Source of the DNA: an uncultured Eudoraea sp.
GTDB lineage: Bacteria > Bacteroidota > Bacteroidia > Flavobacteriales > Flavobacteriaceae
DNA: 64,000 bases
Reading direction: 5' to 3'
NCBI RefSeq assembly: GCF_947258925.1
Contig: NZ_CAMYKG010000005.1
Location: forward strand, 53,615-117,614
The translations under genes were made by a program, and so were the position numbers. This document shows, in pieces, positions 42,981 to 51,618 of the stretch; the stretch's first letter is position 1, and each line of letters starts with the position of its first letter. The notes under the pieces are model-generated. The model was not told the origin of the DNA, searched no databases, and was given only the letters and a program-made list of their open reading frames with translations.

Positions 42981-44027
42981 TTAATTTCTAAGTGCCGGAG
43001 TATTTTGGGATAAATCAAAACCGGTTTTTACAGATAATAATTCTTTTAACTCCTCAGTAGTGGAAGAATCAATTAAATTCAGCGCTTTGGCATTGCATAG
43101 TCTTTTAACCATCTGAACACCGGCAAGGGTATTGGATGCAATCCCTGTTACGATGTCCGGAGCAATTTCGAATGCTGCCATTAAACCGTAAACGGCATAC
43201 GGATCTGAAGCACTAAGAATTGTACATTTAATATTATCCCTCAGCGCGTTAATTGCCAGATCTCCATTATAGGGTTCCAATGGAGATGCCCCAATCTCAA
43301 CAATGGCTACATCAGCTTTTTGATGCTCTATCCTGCTTAAAAGCTGATCTAACTTGGTTTTATAAATTTCCGGAGGACAAATTGAAGAAGGCAATCCAAC
43401 ATCCACAAAATCCATAACCTCATTAGCTCCTACATCTTTTATGGCCAGAATGTCTTTATAACGTCCGGCACCGGTCAGCTTAGCACCAACTACTTTATAT
43501 CCGGCAACTTTAAAATGATTGGCAACTATTCTGGCAGATGTTGTTTTTCCTGCAGACATAGAAGTCCCTACAAAGAGTATAACGGGCGTATTAAAGGGGA
43601 CAGGTTCAACCGTTTCCACAAAATCATCCATCGTAAGTTTTCTACCATTTCTGGAGGCATGTCCGGTATAGGCTACTTCCATCATATTAGGTAAAAAAAT
43701 AGATTTTGAGGTTAATTTTCCCATCAGCCCTCCTCCGGTTAAAACATGCATCCTCAGGTCTGCTTTTACTTCACGCCATGTTCCTGTTGCCTCGAGAGTT
43801 GCAAATCGTTCCCCGAGAGCACCGACAATGGATTCTCCTCCTATTACACCCCTCATTCTACCGGTGGGAAGTTCTAAATTTAAGGTGTTACTTCCCGGGT
43901 CCAGAATCCTGGTTACAATATAATCCCCTGTTTCCCATTGATCCCTATCTAGTTTAACCACATCGAATTCGATTTCAGCCAAATTTGAAATTCTAGTCAG
44001 GGATGTATAAATGAATTGATGGTTCAT
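42981..44027 (-). CDS. DUF1611 (DgcN-like) P-loop protein
   Basis: A 348-residue protein with the DUF1611 layout: an N-terminal Rossmann-like domain (DYIVTRILDPGSNTLNLELPTGR) and a C-terminal P-loop domain with Walker A-like VGTSMSAGKTTSARI and ADVAIVEIGASPLEPYNGD. DUF1611 includes DgcN, reported to N-acetylate D-glutamate in marine bacterial D-Glu catabolism together with the epimerase-like DgcA, which is absent here. Its start overlaps the M20 peptidase stop by 4 nt. Whether this copy is a true DgcN or acts on a dipeptide is open. Confidence 0.8.
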   Translation of the reverse strand: MNHQFIYTSLTRISNLAEIEFDVVKLDRDQWETGDYIVTRILDPGSNTLNLELPTGRMRGVIGGESIVGALGERFATLEATGTWREVKADLRMHVLTGGGLMGKLTSKSIFLPNMMEVAYTGHASRNGRKLTMDDFVETVEPVPFNTPVILFVGTSMSAGKTTSARIVANHFKVAGYKVVGAKLTGAGRYKDILAIKDVGANEVMDFVDVGLPSSICPPEIYKTKLDQLLSRIEHQKADVAIVEIGASPLEPYNGDLAINALRDNIKCTILSASDPYAVYGLMAAFEIAPDIVTGIASNTLAGVQMVKRLCNAKALNLIDSSTTEELKELLSVKTGFDLSQNTPALRN

Positions 44028-45199
44028 GTTTTTTTATTTAAAGGTTCTACTAATAATAAGAGCGTTAGTAGGGCTGTTCTTTCAATCAACTTATTTTGTA
44101 ATATATACTCATGAGTTGCATGTGCGCCATCTCCCGGAGTTCCAAGACCGTCTAGTGTTGCAGTATATAGACTGGTCGTATTTGCATCTGAACCTCCACC
44201 AGCAGATGCTTCTTCCAGTTCCAGCCCTAATTCATGTCCTTGTTCTTTTGCCATTTTCCATAAAAGCCTATTGCGTGGTGTTTTTTCCATAGGTGGTCTG
44301 CCAATACCTCCTTCAATTTCTAATTCAACATCCTGGTGGAAGGGCTTTAAGGCTTTTATTTTTTTTGTTATTAATTCTCCGTCCGCTTCTTTAGTTACTC
44401 TAACATCGATTACGGCTTTACTCAATGGTGCGATCACATTGGGCGAGATGCCCCCTTCAATAGTGCCTATATTTACCGTAATACCTTTTTCAAGATCATT
44501 CATAGCGTATAGCTGCTGGACTTGTTGGGAGAGTTCAACAATAGCATTTACCCCTTTTCCCGGATCCAATCCGGCATGCGCTGCTCTCCCTCGGACCGTT
44601 ATTGTAAATCTTCCTAAGCCTTTTCTTGCCGTTTTTAATTTTCCATTCAATCCCAGGGGGGGTTCCAAAACATAAGCACGATCTGCCAATTTAGCTAATC
44701 TCTTTAGTGCATGGGTAGATTCTCTGCTACCAATCTCTTCATCAGAATTAATAAACACTATCGGTTCCACTTTTTGAGTTATATTCAGATCTTTGATTGC
44801 CATTAATGCAAAAACTATCTGAGTAAGGCCGGCTTTCATATCATATATACCAGGACCTTTTATGGTTCCGTTGCTATAGATAAGCGGCATATTATCTATT
44901 GTCCCGAGGGGCCAAACCGTATCGCAATGACCTATAAGAAGTTGTAAGGGTAATTTCTTATTTCTGTTTTTAGGCCTTGCATACAGGTACCCCCCTGTTT
45001 TTTTACCGGAAACATGGATGGCCAGGTACCCCATAGCTTCAAATCTGTTCTTTAAATATTTAAGGATATGATGTTGAGAAGTAATCATATCTGAAGGGGT
45101 TTCCATGCCCACCAATTCTTTTAAAAAGAGTATCATTTGCTCTTCATGGGTCATTAAATACTCTTGGGTATGGGCAGCTATTTTTTCCGGGTTTTTCAT
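44024..45199 (-). CDS. M20 family metallopeptidase (glutamate carboxypeptidase-like)
   Basis: A 391-residue di-zinc hydrolase. Metal ligands are His in LLIGHCDTVWP, bridging Asp in IKGPGIYDMKAG, Glu-Glu in INSDEEIGS and a C-terminal His (GDGAHATHEY). A dimerisation domain lies between residues 180 and 300 (GRAAHAGLDPGKGVNAI). The closest resemblance is to carboxypeptidase G2-type enzymes, which remove C-terminal glutamate from acyl or aryl-glutamates. It overlaps its neighbours on both sides by 4 nt, so it is translationally coupled between the flavin reductase-like and DUF1611 genes. Confidence 0.9.
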   Translation of the reverse strand: MKNPEKIAAHTQEYLMTHEEQMILFLKELVGMETPSDMITSQHHILKYLKNRFEAMGYLAIHVSGKKTGGYLYARPKNRNKKLPLQLLIGHCDTVWPLGTIDNMPLIYSNGTIKGPGIYDMKAGLTQIVFALMAIKDLNITQKVEPIVFINSDEEIGSRESTHALKRLAKLADRAYVLEPPLGLNGKLKTARKGLGRFTITVRGRAAHAGLDPGKGVNAIVELSQQVQQLYAMNDLEKGITVNIGTIEGGISPNVIAPLSKAVIDVRVTKEADGELITKKIKALKPFHQDVELEIEGGIGRPPMEKTPRNRLLWKMAKEQGHELGLELEEASAGGGSDANTTSLYTATLDGLGTPGDGAHATHEYILQNKLIERTALLTLLLLVEPLNKKT

Positions 45200-45807
45200 C
45201 GCTTAAAATTTTTTGGAAAAGGGAAGTCGAAAGTTTCCGTAATCTTAGCAAACCTGCCGGGGGAAATATACGCCAGCAGGGGATTTTTTAGAATTTGTCC
45301 CTGTTCGTCCATTTCAGAAACTTTGACATAATCTCTATGTGCATAGGCAGCACTAATTTTGCCCGTAATAATACTATATTCATCAAAGCCATCAATAATT
45401 TTATGTAACCCACATTCCAAATAAAAATAAGCATCGCTTAATATTGGCGCATCCATTGTGGGGGCTTTTGATATGGGTAAGGCTTTAACAATCCCATTTG
45501 ATTTGGAAATACATTCCATTCGGGGACTGGCGCTTAAGGAAGTGGTGATTATTTGATCCGGTATTGGAAAGCTTACTGTAAATCCCCCCGAGGCCAAAAC
45601 ATTACTAAATGTATTATGCCTTGGTGTACAAACAAATCCAAAATAATTTCCAAAGCCCAGGGGCATTGCCATATGTTTAGGTGCCAGATCATAACCATCC
45701 TTTTCCTTTGTCCCTATTAAAACCAAAGGAGCTATTGTAAAAACCTGATCCCAGATGGAAATTGTGTTATTCAAAAGTAAATATTTATCTTGCTGTAAAA
45801 TCTTCAT
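45196..45807 (-). CDS. Flavin reductase-like domain protein
   Basis: A 203-residue protein of the FMN-binding split-barrel flavin reductase group (APLVLIGTKEKDGYDLAPKHMAMPLGFGNYFGFVCTPRHNTFSNV). The start at 45807 (MKILQQDKYLLLN) is chosen because the predicted transcript starts about 20 nt upstream of it; an in-frame ATG at 45849 would lie upstream of the transcript. It is the first gene of the operon with the M20 peptidase and DUF1611 genes. Its promoter shares the operator at 45864-45877 with the divergent site-2 protease gene. The actual electron acceptor is unknown. Confidence 0.84.
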   Translation of the reverse strand: MKILQQDKYLLLNNTISIWDQVFTIAPLVLIGTKEKDGYDLAPKHMAMPLGFGNYFGFVCTPRHNTFSNVLASGGFTVSFPIPDQIITTSLSASPRMECISKSNGIVKALPISKAPTMDAPILSDAYFYLECGLHKIIDGFDEYSIITGKISAAYAHRDYVKVSEMDEQGQILKNPLLAYISPGRFAKITETFDFPFPKNFKR

Positions 45808-45833
45808 AAGAGATGATTTGAAGGGTATTACCT

Positions 45834-45907
45834 CTAAATTACAATGCAATTTTTAAGAATGTAATGACCTTGGTCATTGTTAAGATTGCAACATCTGGAT
45901 ACTTTCA
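45834..45907. promoter_or_regulatory. Shared FNR-like palindrome with two divergent -7 boxes
   Basis: ATGACCTTGGTCAT (45864-45877) is a perfect palindrome. Exactly 22 nt away on the minus side is TAATTTAG (45834-45841, one mismatch) for the flavin reductase operon; exactly 22 nt away on the plus side is TACTTTCA (45900-45907, two mismatches) for the M50 protease gene. Confidence 0.78.
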
Positions 45908-45921
45908 TAAAAAACAATAGG

Positions 45922-47013
45922 ATGAAGGGCGTATTGAAACTCGGAAAAATCTCCGGAATAAGAATTGAGGTCCATTGGACCTTCACACTTATTTTAATAT
46001 GGGTAGTATTTCTTGATATACAACGGGGCGGAACTGCGAATACAGCCTTTATGAACATTGTATTAATCTTGTTGCTATTCTTTTGCGTAATTCTTCATGA
46101 ATTAGGACATGCCCTGGCCGCAAGGAGATTTAACATAAATACCAGAAAAATTACACTTTTGCCTATTGGTGGCGTGGCATCTTTAGAAAAAATGCCTGAA
46201 AAACCAGCCCAGGAATTAATCGTTGCCTTGGCCGGGCCTGCGGTAAATGTGGTCATTGCAATGCTGCTATATCTGATAGTACCTATGCAAAGTTATTTTG
46301 GACTGGATGCGGATAGCCTGGTACAGTTATTATCCGCCCCAACTTTAGAGACACTTTTATTTTATCTTTTTATTGCCAATATAATGTTGGTCGTATTTAA
46401 TTTAATTCCAGCCTTTCCAATGGACGGAGGAAGGGTATTTCGCGCTTTGTTATCATTCACAATGGATAGAGCCAAGGCCACGGAAATAGCTGCGAGATTG
46501 GGGCAGGCATTGGCTGTAGTTTTTTTTATACTGGGATTGTTTTTTAATCCATTTTTAATTCTAATAGCACTCTTCATTTTTCTTGGTGCTTACAGCGAAA
46601 ACCAAATGGTAAAACAAAAGTCCCTGGTTGAAGGTCATCTGGTAAAGGAAGCCTTACTCACCAATATTACCCTCCTAAATCCTAAAAATAGCCTGGCAGA
46701 TGTTTTTAAAATCATTTTAGCCGGTACCGAAAAGGATTTTGTGGTTGCAGAAAATGGCACAATAGTGGGAATACTGCAACACAAGGAGATTATAAATAAT
46801 GCCAAAAATGGGTCCCTTGAAGTTGGAGCGGTTATGAATACCAACTTTAGTACTATCAGTGAAATGGAAGAATTAAATGAATTCTTTGTTAAGGTGAATG
46901 CAACCCGACAGCGCTTCTTTCCGGTCACGGATTATAACAATAATATACTTGGAGCTATCGATGTAACAAATGTCAGCGAATTTCTTATGCTAAAGACTCA
47001 ATTAATCTCATAA
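45922..47013 (+). CDS. Site-2 protease (M50) with C-terminal CBS domains
   Basis: A 363-residue intramembrane zinc protease. HELGH is at residues 59-63 (FCVILHELGHALAARRF), and the second metal motif is FNLIPAFPMDGGRVFRALL; about five to six membrane helices surround them. Residues 235-355 are a CBS pair that probably senses adenine nucleotides (VAENGTIVGILQHKEIINNAK; FFPVTDYNNNILGAIDVTNV). This architecture matches the Rip3/SpoIVFB-like group. The start at 45922 is chosen because MKGVLKLGKISGIRIEVHWTF is the family N-terminus and lies just after the predicted promoter; an in-frame TTG at 45877 is inside the operator. Confidence 0.93.
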   Translation: MKGVLKLGKISGIRIEVHWTFTLILIWVVFLDIQRGGTANTAFMNIVLILLLFFCVILHELGHALAARRFNINTRKITLLPIGGVASLEKMPEKPAQELIVALAGPAVNVVIAMLLYLIVPMQSYFGLDADSLVQLLSAPTLETLLFYLFIANIMLVVFNLIPAFPMDGGRVFRALLSFTMDRAKATEIAARLGQALAVVFFILGLFFNPFLILIALFIFLGAYSENQMVKQKSLVEGHLVKEALLTNITLLNPKNSLADVFKIILAGTEKDFVVAENGTIVGILQHKEIINNAKNGSLEVGAVMNTNFSTISEMEELNEFFVKVNATRQRFFPVTDYNNNILGAIDVTNVSEFLMLKTQLIS

Positions 47014-47030
47014 ATGCAGATGTAAGCATA

Positions 47031-47912
47031 TCATTCAATAGATGAACTCACTTTTTTTGATAATTGCAAACTGTTCTTTTGGAAACTTAACAAGGGAACG
47101 AGGTGCTCTAATTTCATTCGTTTAACCAAATCAAAATGCCACAGATTAGGAATTAAGCTATTACCTTCTCTTTCCAGCATAACTAATATATCAACATCTA
47201 CTTCCAATAGAAACTCTTTCAGGGTATTAAAAACATCTTCGGATGATCGAAATTCAAAACTGATGTTTTTATTGGAAACCTTTTCCTTGAGCATTTCTTT
47301 AAACCAAAGCATTTGATCTTCCGCAGCATATTCATTTTTTGTTGATACATGAATTAATTTTATTTCAGCATCAAATGTAGCTGCAAACTCTGAAATTTTA
47401 TCAATGGCAAGAACATCAACTTCTTCAAACGCAGTTGCGTAGATAATATTTTTTATGCCGGAAGGAATTGGTTTTTGCGGAACAGTCAAAACCGGTACAG
47501 GCGATTTTTCTATCAAGGCGGTTGCAGTACTACCAATAAATAGGTCCCTTACAATATTCCTGCCTCTCATCCCAACAACGATAAGGTCAGCATTTATTTC
47601 TTCCGCTTTTTCTATAATCCCAACAGACTCAATACTATTCTCAACCACATGAAGCATTGGTTTCGTATCATCATCATCGAATTTTTCCAAATGCTCCCTG
47701 CAAAACAACTCCAGTTTCTCCCGATTATCCTTGAATGCTGCTTCTTCAAGTTTGGCATAAGCCAAACTTACCGTGCTGATGAAAGTAGCTGAAATATCAA
47801 ATACATGAATAATATGAAGTTGGGCATCAAGTTTATTTCTAAATACATCGGCTAATTTTATTGCTGAAATTGAATTCGTTGAATAATCCGTGGCATATAG
47901 TATGGTTTTCAT
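47031..47912 (-). CDS. Two-domain universal stress protein
   Basis: A 293-residue protein with two Usp domains. It begins MKTILYATDYSTNSISAIKLA; the ATP-binding motif is GMRGRNIVRDLFIGSTAT (G-2x-G-9x-GS). The sequence is only distantly related to the usp triplet at 34-36 kb, so it is an independent family member, closer to the YTDYS-type Usp of flavobacteria. The start at 47912 is chosen over the in-frame ATG at 47969 because the -7 box lies between them. It converges with the M50 gene and diverges from the ArsC-like gene. Confidence 0.9.
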   Translation of the reverse strand: MKTILYATDYSTNSISAIKLADVFRNKLDAQLHIIHVFDISATFISTVSLAYAKLEEAAFKDNREKLELFCREHLEKFDDDDTKPMLHVVENSIESVGIIEKAEEINADLIVVGMRGRNIVRDLFIGSTATALIEKSPVPVLTVPQKPIPSGIKNIIYATAFEEVDVLAIDKISEFAATFDAEIKLIHVSTKNEYAAEDQMLWFKEMLKEKVSNKNISFEFRSSEDVFNTLKEFLLEVDVDILVMLEREGNSLIPNLWHFDLVKRMKLEHLVPLLSFQKNSLQLSKKVSSSIE

Positions 47913-47945
47913 AGGATATATTTTAAGTAAGTTGAAACCTAAGGA

Positions 47946-47989
47946 TGAAACTATCAAAAAGAAAAACAACTAAAAATGACCTAAGTCAT
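47946..47989 (-). promoter_or_regulatory. FNR-like palindrome and -7 box before the second usp locus
   Basis: ATGACCTAAGTCAT (47976-47989, full fit) followed on the minus strand after 22 nt by TAGTTTCA (47946-47953), which keeps TA and TT of the box and is the same variant type as TACTTTCA at the M50 gene. Confidence 0.72.
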
Positions 47990-48010
47990 ATCACTTAAGA
48001 AAACCGGTAT

Positions 48011-48054
48011 ATGACAATTGTCATTTTAACAAAGGGTGAAATGGGCTAATTTTA
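48011..48054 (+). promoter_or_regulatory. FNR-like palindrome and -7 box before the ArsC-like operon
   Basis: ATGACAATTGTCAT (48011-48024, perfect palindrome) followed after 22 nt by TAATTTTA (48047-48054, one mismatch). The predicted start of transcription near 48059 leaves a 25-nt leader to the ATG at 48085. Confidence 0.78.
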
Positions 48055-48084
48055 TCTTATACGCAATAAAAAAAAACCAATATT

Positions 48085-48450
48085 ATGGGTGAAATAGCAA
48101 CATCAGATAGACAAATCACCCTGTTTTTCAGTTCTAAATCAAAAAGGGCCAAGCAAACTTTGGCCTATGCGAAATCTGAAGGTTGGCCCGTTCAAGAAAT
48201 AGATATATTAAAAACTCCTCTTACCGGGACACAAATAGCGGAATTGGCAGCAAGATTAGATCTGGAAGTAAAAGATTTGGTTAACCAAAATCATCCGGCT
48301 TATACTTCTAAATTTGAACCGCATGAATTCTCTTCGGATGATTGGATCAAAATGATACGACACAATCCCGAAATTATGAAACAACCGATTGCGCTCCGGG
48401 GAAATATTACCATCTTAGTTGAAACTCCAACGGATATCATTCGGATATGA
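48085..48450 (+). CDS. ArsC/Spx-family protein without cysteine
   Basis: A 121-residue protein of the arsenate reductase (ArsC/Spx) fold: ITLFFSSKSKRAKQTLAYAKSEGWPVQEIDILKTPLTGTQI followed by the family's helical insert and the closing PIALRGNITILVETP. The position of the catalytic CX5R Cys is occupied by Ser/Lys residues and the protein contains no Cys at all, so it cannot reduce arsenate or use Spx-like redox switching. A binding or regulatory role is inferred. It is the first of three plus-strand genes (ArsC-like, CDP-alcohol phosphatidyltransferase, GyrI-like). Confidence 0.85.
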   Translation: MGEIATSDRQITLFFSSKSKRAKQTLAYAKSEGWPVQEIDILKTPLTGTQIAELAARLDLEVKDLVNQNHPAYTSKFEPHEFSSDDWIKMIRHNPEIMKQPIALRGNITILVETPTDIIRI

Positions 48451-48521
48451 TTAATATGTGCTTAATTTAAATTTTTAGATATGCACAATAAGTTCTCATT
48501 AGAAAATTTAAATACCAGGTA

Positions 48522-49127
48522 ATGCCGAAATTTAAAGAATTTAATATAGCAGATTGGTTTTCATTCTATCGCATTGCTGCTGTACCCCTTTTACTTACTT
48601 TAATATGGCTTAATGAACGAGAATTATTTAGCTGGTTCCTGGTTGTTAGCTATTCTACAGACGCAATAGACGGGTTTTTGGCAAGAAAGCTTAAGATTAC
48701 CAGTGCGCGTGGTTCTCAATTGGACTCTTACGGCGACCAGGTTACCCTGGTAGTTGGTTTATTGGGTTTGATAAGATTTGAACCTGCTTTTATGAAGGAG
48801 AATTACATTCTGATTTTAATTGCCTTTATACCCTACATTGTGCAAATGATAATTGCATATAGAAAATACGGCAAAGCCACAGCTTTTCACACGTATCTGG
48901 CCAAAATATCCGCGGTTATTCAAGCGGTATTTATACTCTGGTTATTATTTTTTGGTCCTGTTTACTGGTTATTCTACACCATGATCATTATCGGTGTTTT
49001 AGAAACCATAGAAGAAATAACACTCATTCATTTATATGACCAATGGGTTGCCGGCGTAAAAGGTATTTACTGGGCCTTAAAAGACAAAAGGCGCCTAAAT
49101 ATAGAAGAAAATGGTCCTCAAGCCTGA
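48522..49127 (+). CDS. CDP-alcohol phosphatidyltransferase family protein
   Basis: A 201-residue membrane enzyme with the complete CDP-alcohol motif, D-x2-DG-x2-AR-x8-G-x3-D-x3-D, seen as STDAIDGFLARKLK ... GSQLDSYGDQ. Five to six helices surround it. It would transfer a phosphatidyl group from CDP-diacylglycerol to an alcohol such as glycerol phosphate or inositol-like compounds; the acceptor is not deducible. It follows the ArsC-like gene after 71 nt. Being in a stress-regulated unit, it may change membrane composition; this is inference. Confidence 0.9.
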   Translation: MPKFKEFNIADWFSFYRIAAVPLLLTLIWLNERELFSWFLVVSYSTDAIDGFLARKLKITSARGSQLDSYGDQVTLVVGLLGLIRFEPAFMKENYILILIAFIPYIVQMIIAYRKYGKATAFHTYLAKISAVIQAVFILWLLFFGPVYWLFYTMIIIGVLETIEEITLIHLYDQWVAGVKGIYWALKDKRRLNIEENGPQA

Positions 49128-49204
49128 GTTGACCAAATTTTGAAATTTACTCGCCTGATTCGTCGTATTAAAACCATTAGAAAAAGTAACGAAAGTGCCT
49201 TAAA

Positions 49205-49816
49205 ATGGATAAGATTGATTACAAAAAAGAATTAAAACACCTTTACAAACCATCACGTCTGAAAATTGAATTAAGAGATGTTCCTGAAATGAATTTTTTG
49301 ATGATAGATGGCATTGGTGATCCAAATACCTCTGTGGCCTATAAAGAAGCTATAGAAGCACTTTATGCGCTGTCCTATACCCTGAAATTTATGATCAAAA
49401 AAGGAGATCAACAGATTGATTATGGGGTTATGCCACTGGAAGGGCTTTGGTGGGTTGACGATATGTCTAAATTTGATATAAATAAAAAGGAATATTGGAA
49501 ATGGACCGCTATGATCATGCAACCAGAAGTGGTTACCAATAAATTGGTTACTATGGCTACAGAAGCGGTTAGAAAAAAGAAGAATCCCATAGCATTATCT
49601 AAAATTCGTTTTGACTCTTTTTCTGAGGGAAATGTTGCACAAACTTTACACATAGGGCCATTTTCGGAAGAAGGCCCTACCATCAAAAGAGTTCATGACT
49701 TCATCATTGATAATGGGTACAAGCTTTCTGGAAAGCATCACGAAATTTACCTTTCAGATATTAGAAGGGCTGCACCTGAAAAATGGAAAACTATAATACG
49801 ACAACCTTATGTATGA
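49205..49816 (+). CDS. GyrI-like small-molecule-binding domain protein
   Basis: A 203-residue protein of the GyrI-like (SHSP/SOUL-like barrel) group. It opens IDYKKELKHLYKPSRLKIELRDVPEMNFLMIDGIGDPN, the usual N-terminus of stand-alone flavobacterial members, with MPLEGLWWVDD and LHIGPFSEEGPTIKRVHDFI further on. No DNA-binding domain is attached, so it is a ligand binder or enzyme of unknown substrate, not a transcription factor. It lies 77 nt after the CDP-alcohol phosphatidyltransferase gene and converges with the MCE gene. Confidence 0.85.
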   Translation: MDKIDYKKELKHLYKPSRLKIELRDVPEMNFLMIDGIGDPNTSVAYKEAIEALYALSYTLKFMIKKGDQQIDYGVMPLEGLWWVDDMSKFDINKKEYWKWTAMIMQPEVVTNKLVTMATEAVRKKKNPIALSKIRFDSFSEGNVAQTLHIGPFSEEGPTIKRVHDFIIDNGYKLSGKHHEIYLSDIRRAAPEKWKTIIRQPYV

Positions 49817-49835
49817 GAATGAGCATTAATTAAGT

Positions 49836-50831
49836 TCAATCCTTTTTCTGCTCCTTTTTTGCTTTTTTTTGTTCCTCTTTGGCCATTTTTTTGTAATAAC
49901 CCCGGGTTAAAAAGTTATGCTTAAAGGCTTCCATATTCTCATTAAACCTCGCCGTACCTTCTTCTATACTTTTCATGGTCGCTTCCAGTCGTTGTACTAA
50001 AATGGTGTCTTTGGCTAAATAATTTAAGGCTCCTTCCCCCTCAGAAATACCGCTTACTACACTATCCAAATTAACAGTCAAATTCTCCATCCTATAACTG
50101 GCGGATTCAAGATTATGAATAATTTGTTTTATTTCAAGCCCGGCCAGGGAATCGCGCAATAACACCCCGACTACTGAATTCTCACTATTAGCCGCATTTA
50201 CAAATCTGTTCACCTCTTCTATCGTATTATTTGCTTTGGCGCTTGTGAGTTTCAGATTCAAGATGGTTTGTTCAAGATTTTTTGCCATTGCGGTATCGTT
50301 AAGCAGGCGACCCAAAGTACCCTCTCCTTTAGTAAGTGCTGCCGTAACCTTCAGTAAATCGGCAGTTAGAAGTGCTGCATTTTCAGAAGTTACATTCAAG
50401 GTACTCATCATATCTTCAGCCCCAATACGGCTATAAGAAACAATTTGATCTCCGGACTTTATCCCTGATCCCGATCCGCCACCCGGAACAATATTTACAA
50501 TCATACTGCCAACTAAACCATCGGAGCCTATTGTAGCTATAGCGTTATTTTTAATATGTTTTATCATATTTTCCTGAATGCTCATTACCACATTTATCGT
50601 AGAATCATTTTCCATTACTATATCTTTTACCGTGCCAACACCAATCCCTGAATAACGAACATTATTCCCTTTCTCCAGTCCATTTACATTTTTAAAAACG
50701 GCGTGGATCGTAAAAGTATTACCAAACATATTTTGCCTGTTTCCTATTAAATAGGCCGCAACTACCAGTAATGTTGTGCCAACGATCACAAAAATGCCCA
50801 ATCTCAGTTTTTCCAAGCTTGTTTTGTCCAT
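49836..50831 (-). CDS. MCE/MlaD family protein
   Basis: A 331-residue periplasmic substrate-binding subunit anchored by one N-terminal helix (LGIFVIVGTTLLVVAAYLIG). The MCE domain follows (FTIHAVFKNVNGLEKGNNVRYSGIGVGTVKDIVMENDS), then a long helical region with VQRLEATMKSIEEGTARFNENMEAF and a Lys-rich tail. With the MlaE and MlaF genes upstream (gaps/overlaps of 4 nt each) it forms a complete lipid transporter. Members carry lipids between inner and outer membrane. Confidence 0.93.
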   Translation of the reverse strand: MDKTSLEKLRLGIFVIVGTTLLVVAAYLIGNRQNMFGNTFTIHAVFKNVNGLEKGNNVRYSGIGVGTVKDIVMENDSTINVVMSIQENMIKHIKNNAIATIGSDGLVGSMIVNIVPGGGSGSGIKSGDQIVSYSRIGAEDMMSTLNVTSENAALLTADLLKVTAALTKGEGTLGRLLNDTAMAKNLEQTILNLKLTSAKANNTIEEVNRFVNAANSENSVVGVLLRDSLAGLEIKQIIHNLESASYRMENLTVNLDSVVSGISEGEGALNYLAKDTILVQRLEATMKSIEEGTARFNENMEAFKHNFLTRGYYKKMAKEEQKKAKKEQKKD

Positions 50832-50835
50832 ATCT

Positions 50836-51618
50836 TTATTTTTTAAAAAAGGCTTCTACCTTTGGATCTTTAGATTTAACAAGGTCATCATAAGAACCTT
50901 CTGCATAGTTAATACCATCTACAAGTAGAATCATACGTTCTGAAATTACACGAGCACAATCCACATCATGGGTAATAATTAAGGAAGATGTACCATACTT
51001 TTCCTGAATACTACGCATTAATTCAATAATTTCCTTCGCTGTAATTGGGTCCAATCCACTGGTTGGCTCATCATACAAAATAATTTTAGGTCTAAGTATC
51101 AGTGTGCGGGCTAAAGCCACACGTCTTTTCATACCCCCTGATAGTTCTTCCGGCATCAGATCTATGGCGTCTGCAAGACCAACGCTTTCCAAAGCTTCAA
51201 GTACCAGCGGAGTTGTATCTGAGATATCACCAAGTTTCTCTTTGTGTCTTCGCATCGGGAATTCCAAATTTTCCCTTACGGTCATTGAGTCATAAAGAGC
51301 GCTTCCCTGAAACAAAAATCCAATTTCCGAACGCAGAATATCGAGGGTAGGCCTGTCCAATAATTTAATCTCATTTCCCATTACGGATATGTAACCACTG
51401 TCCGGCTTCATCAATCCCACAAGGCATTTGATCATTACAGATTTTCCTGAACCGGATTTACCCATAACCACTAAATTTTCCCCTTTGTACAACTTCATAT
51501 TAAAGCCATTGAGAACATTATTATTACCAAAACGCTTATAAAGATCTTTGATATGAATGATCACCTCACTTTCGTCAGTAACCATAGTATTCGATATTTC
51601 TTTTTTTTCTAACATCAC
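50836..51618 (-). CDS. MlaF-family ABC transporter ATP-binding protein
   Basis: A 260-residue ATPase: Walker A GKSGSGKS, signature LSGGMKRRVALA, Walker B IILYDEPTSGLDP and switch His in ITHDV. The extra N-terminal 15 residues before IHIKDLYKRFG are probably real because the ATG overlaps the permease stop by 4 nt. It powers the MlaE permease and the MCE protein of the same operon and is a distinct paralogue of the ATPase at 11247-12014. Confidence 0.94.
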   Translation of the reverse strand: MMLEKKEISNTMVTDESEVIIHIKDLYKRFGNNNVLNGFNMKLYKGENLVVMGKSGSGKSVMIKCLVGLMKPDSGYISVMGNEIKLLDRPTLDILRSEIGFLFQGSALYDSMTVRENLEFPMRRHKEKLGDISDTTPLVLEALESVGLADAIDLMPEELSGGMKRRVALARTLILRPKIILYDEPTSGLDPITAKEIIELMRSIQEKYGTSSLIITHDVDCARVISERMILLVDGINYAEGSYDDLVKSKDPKVEAFFKK

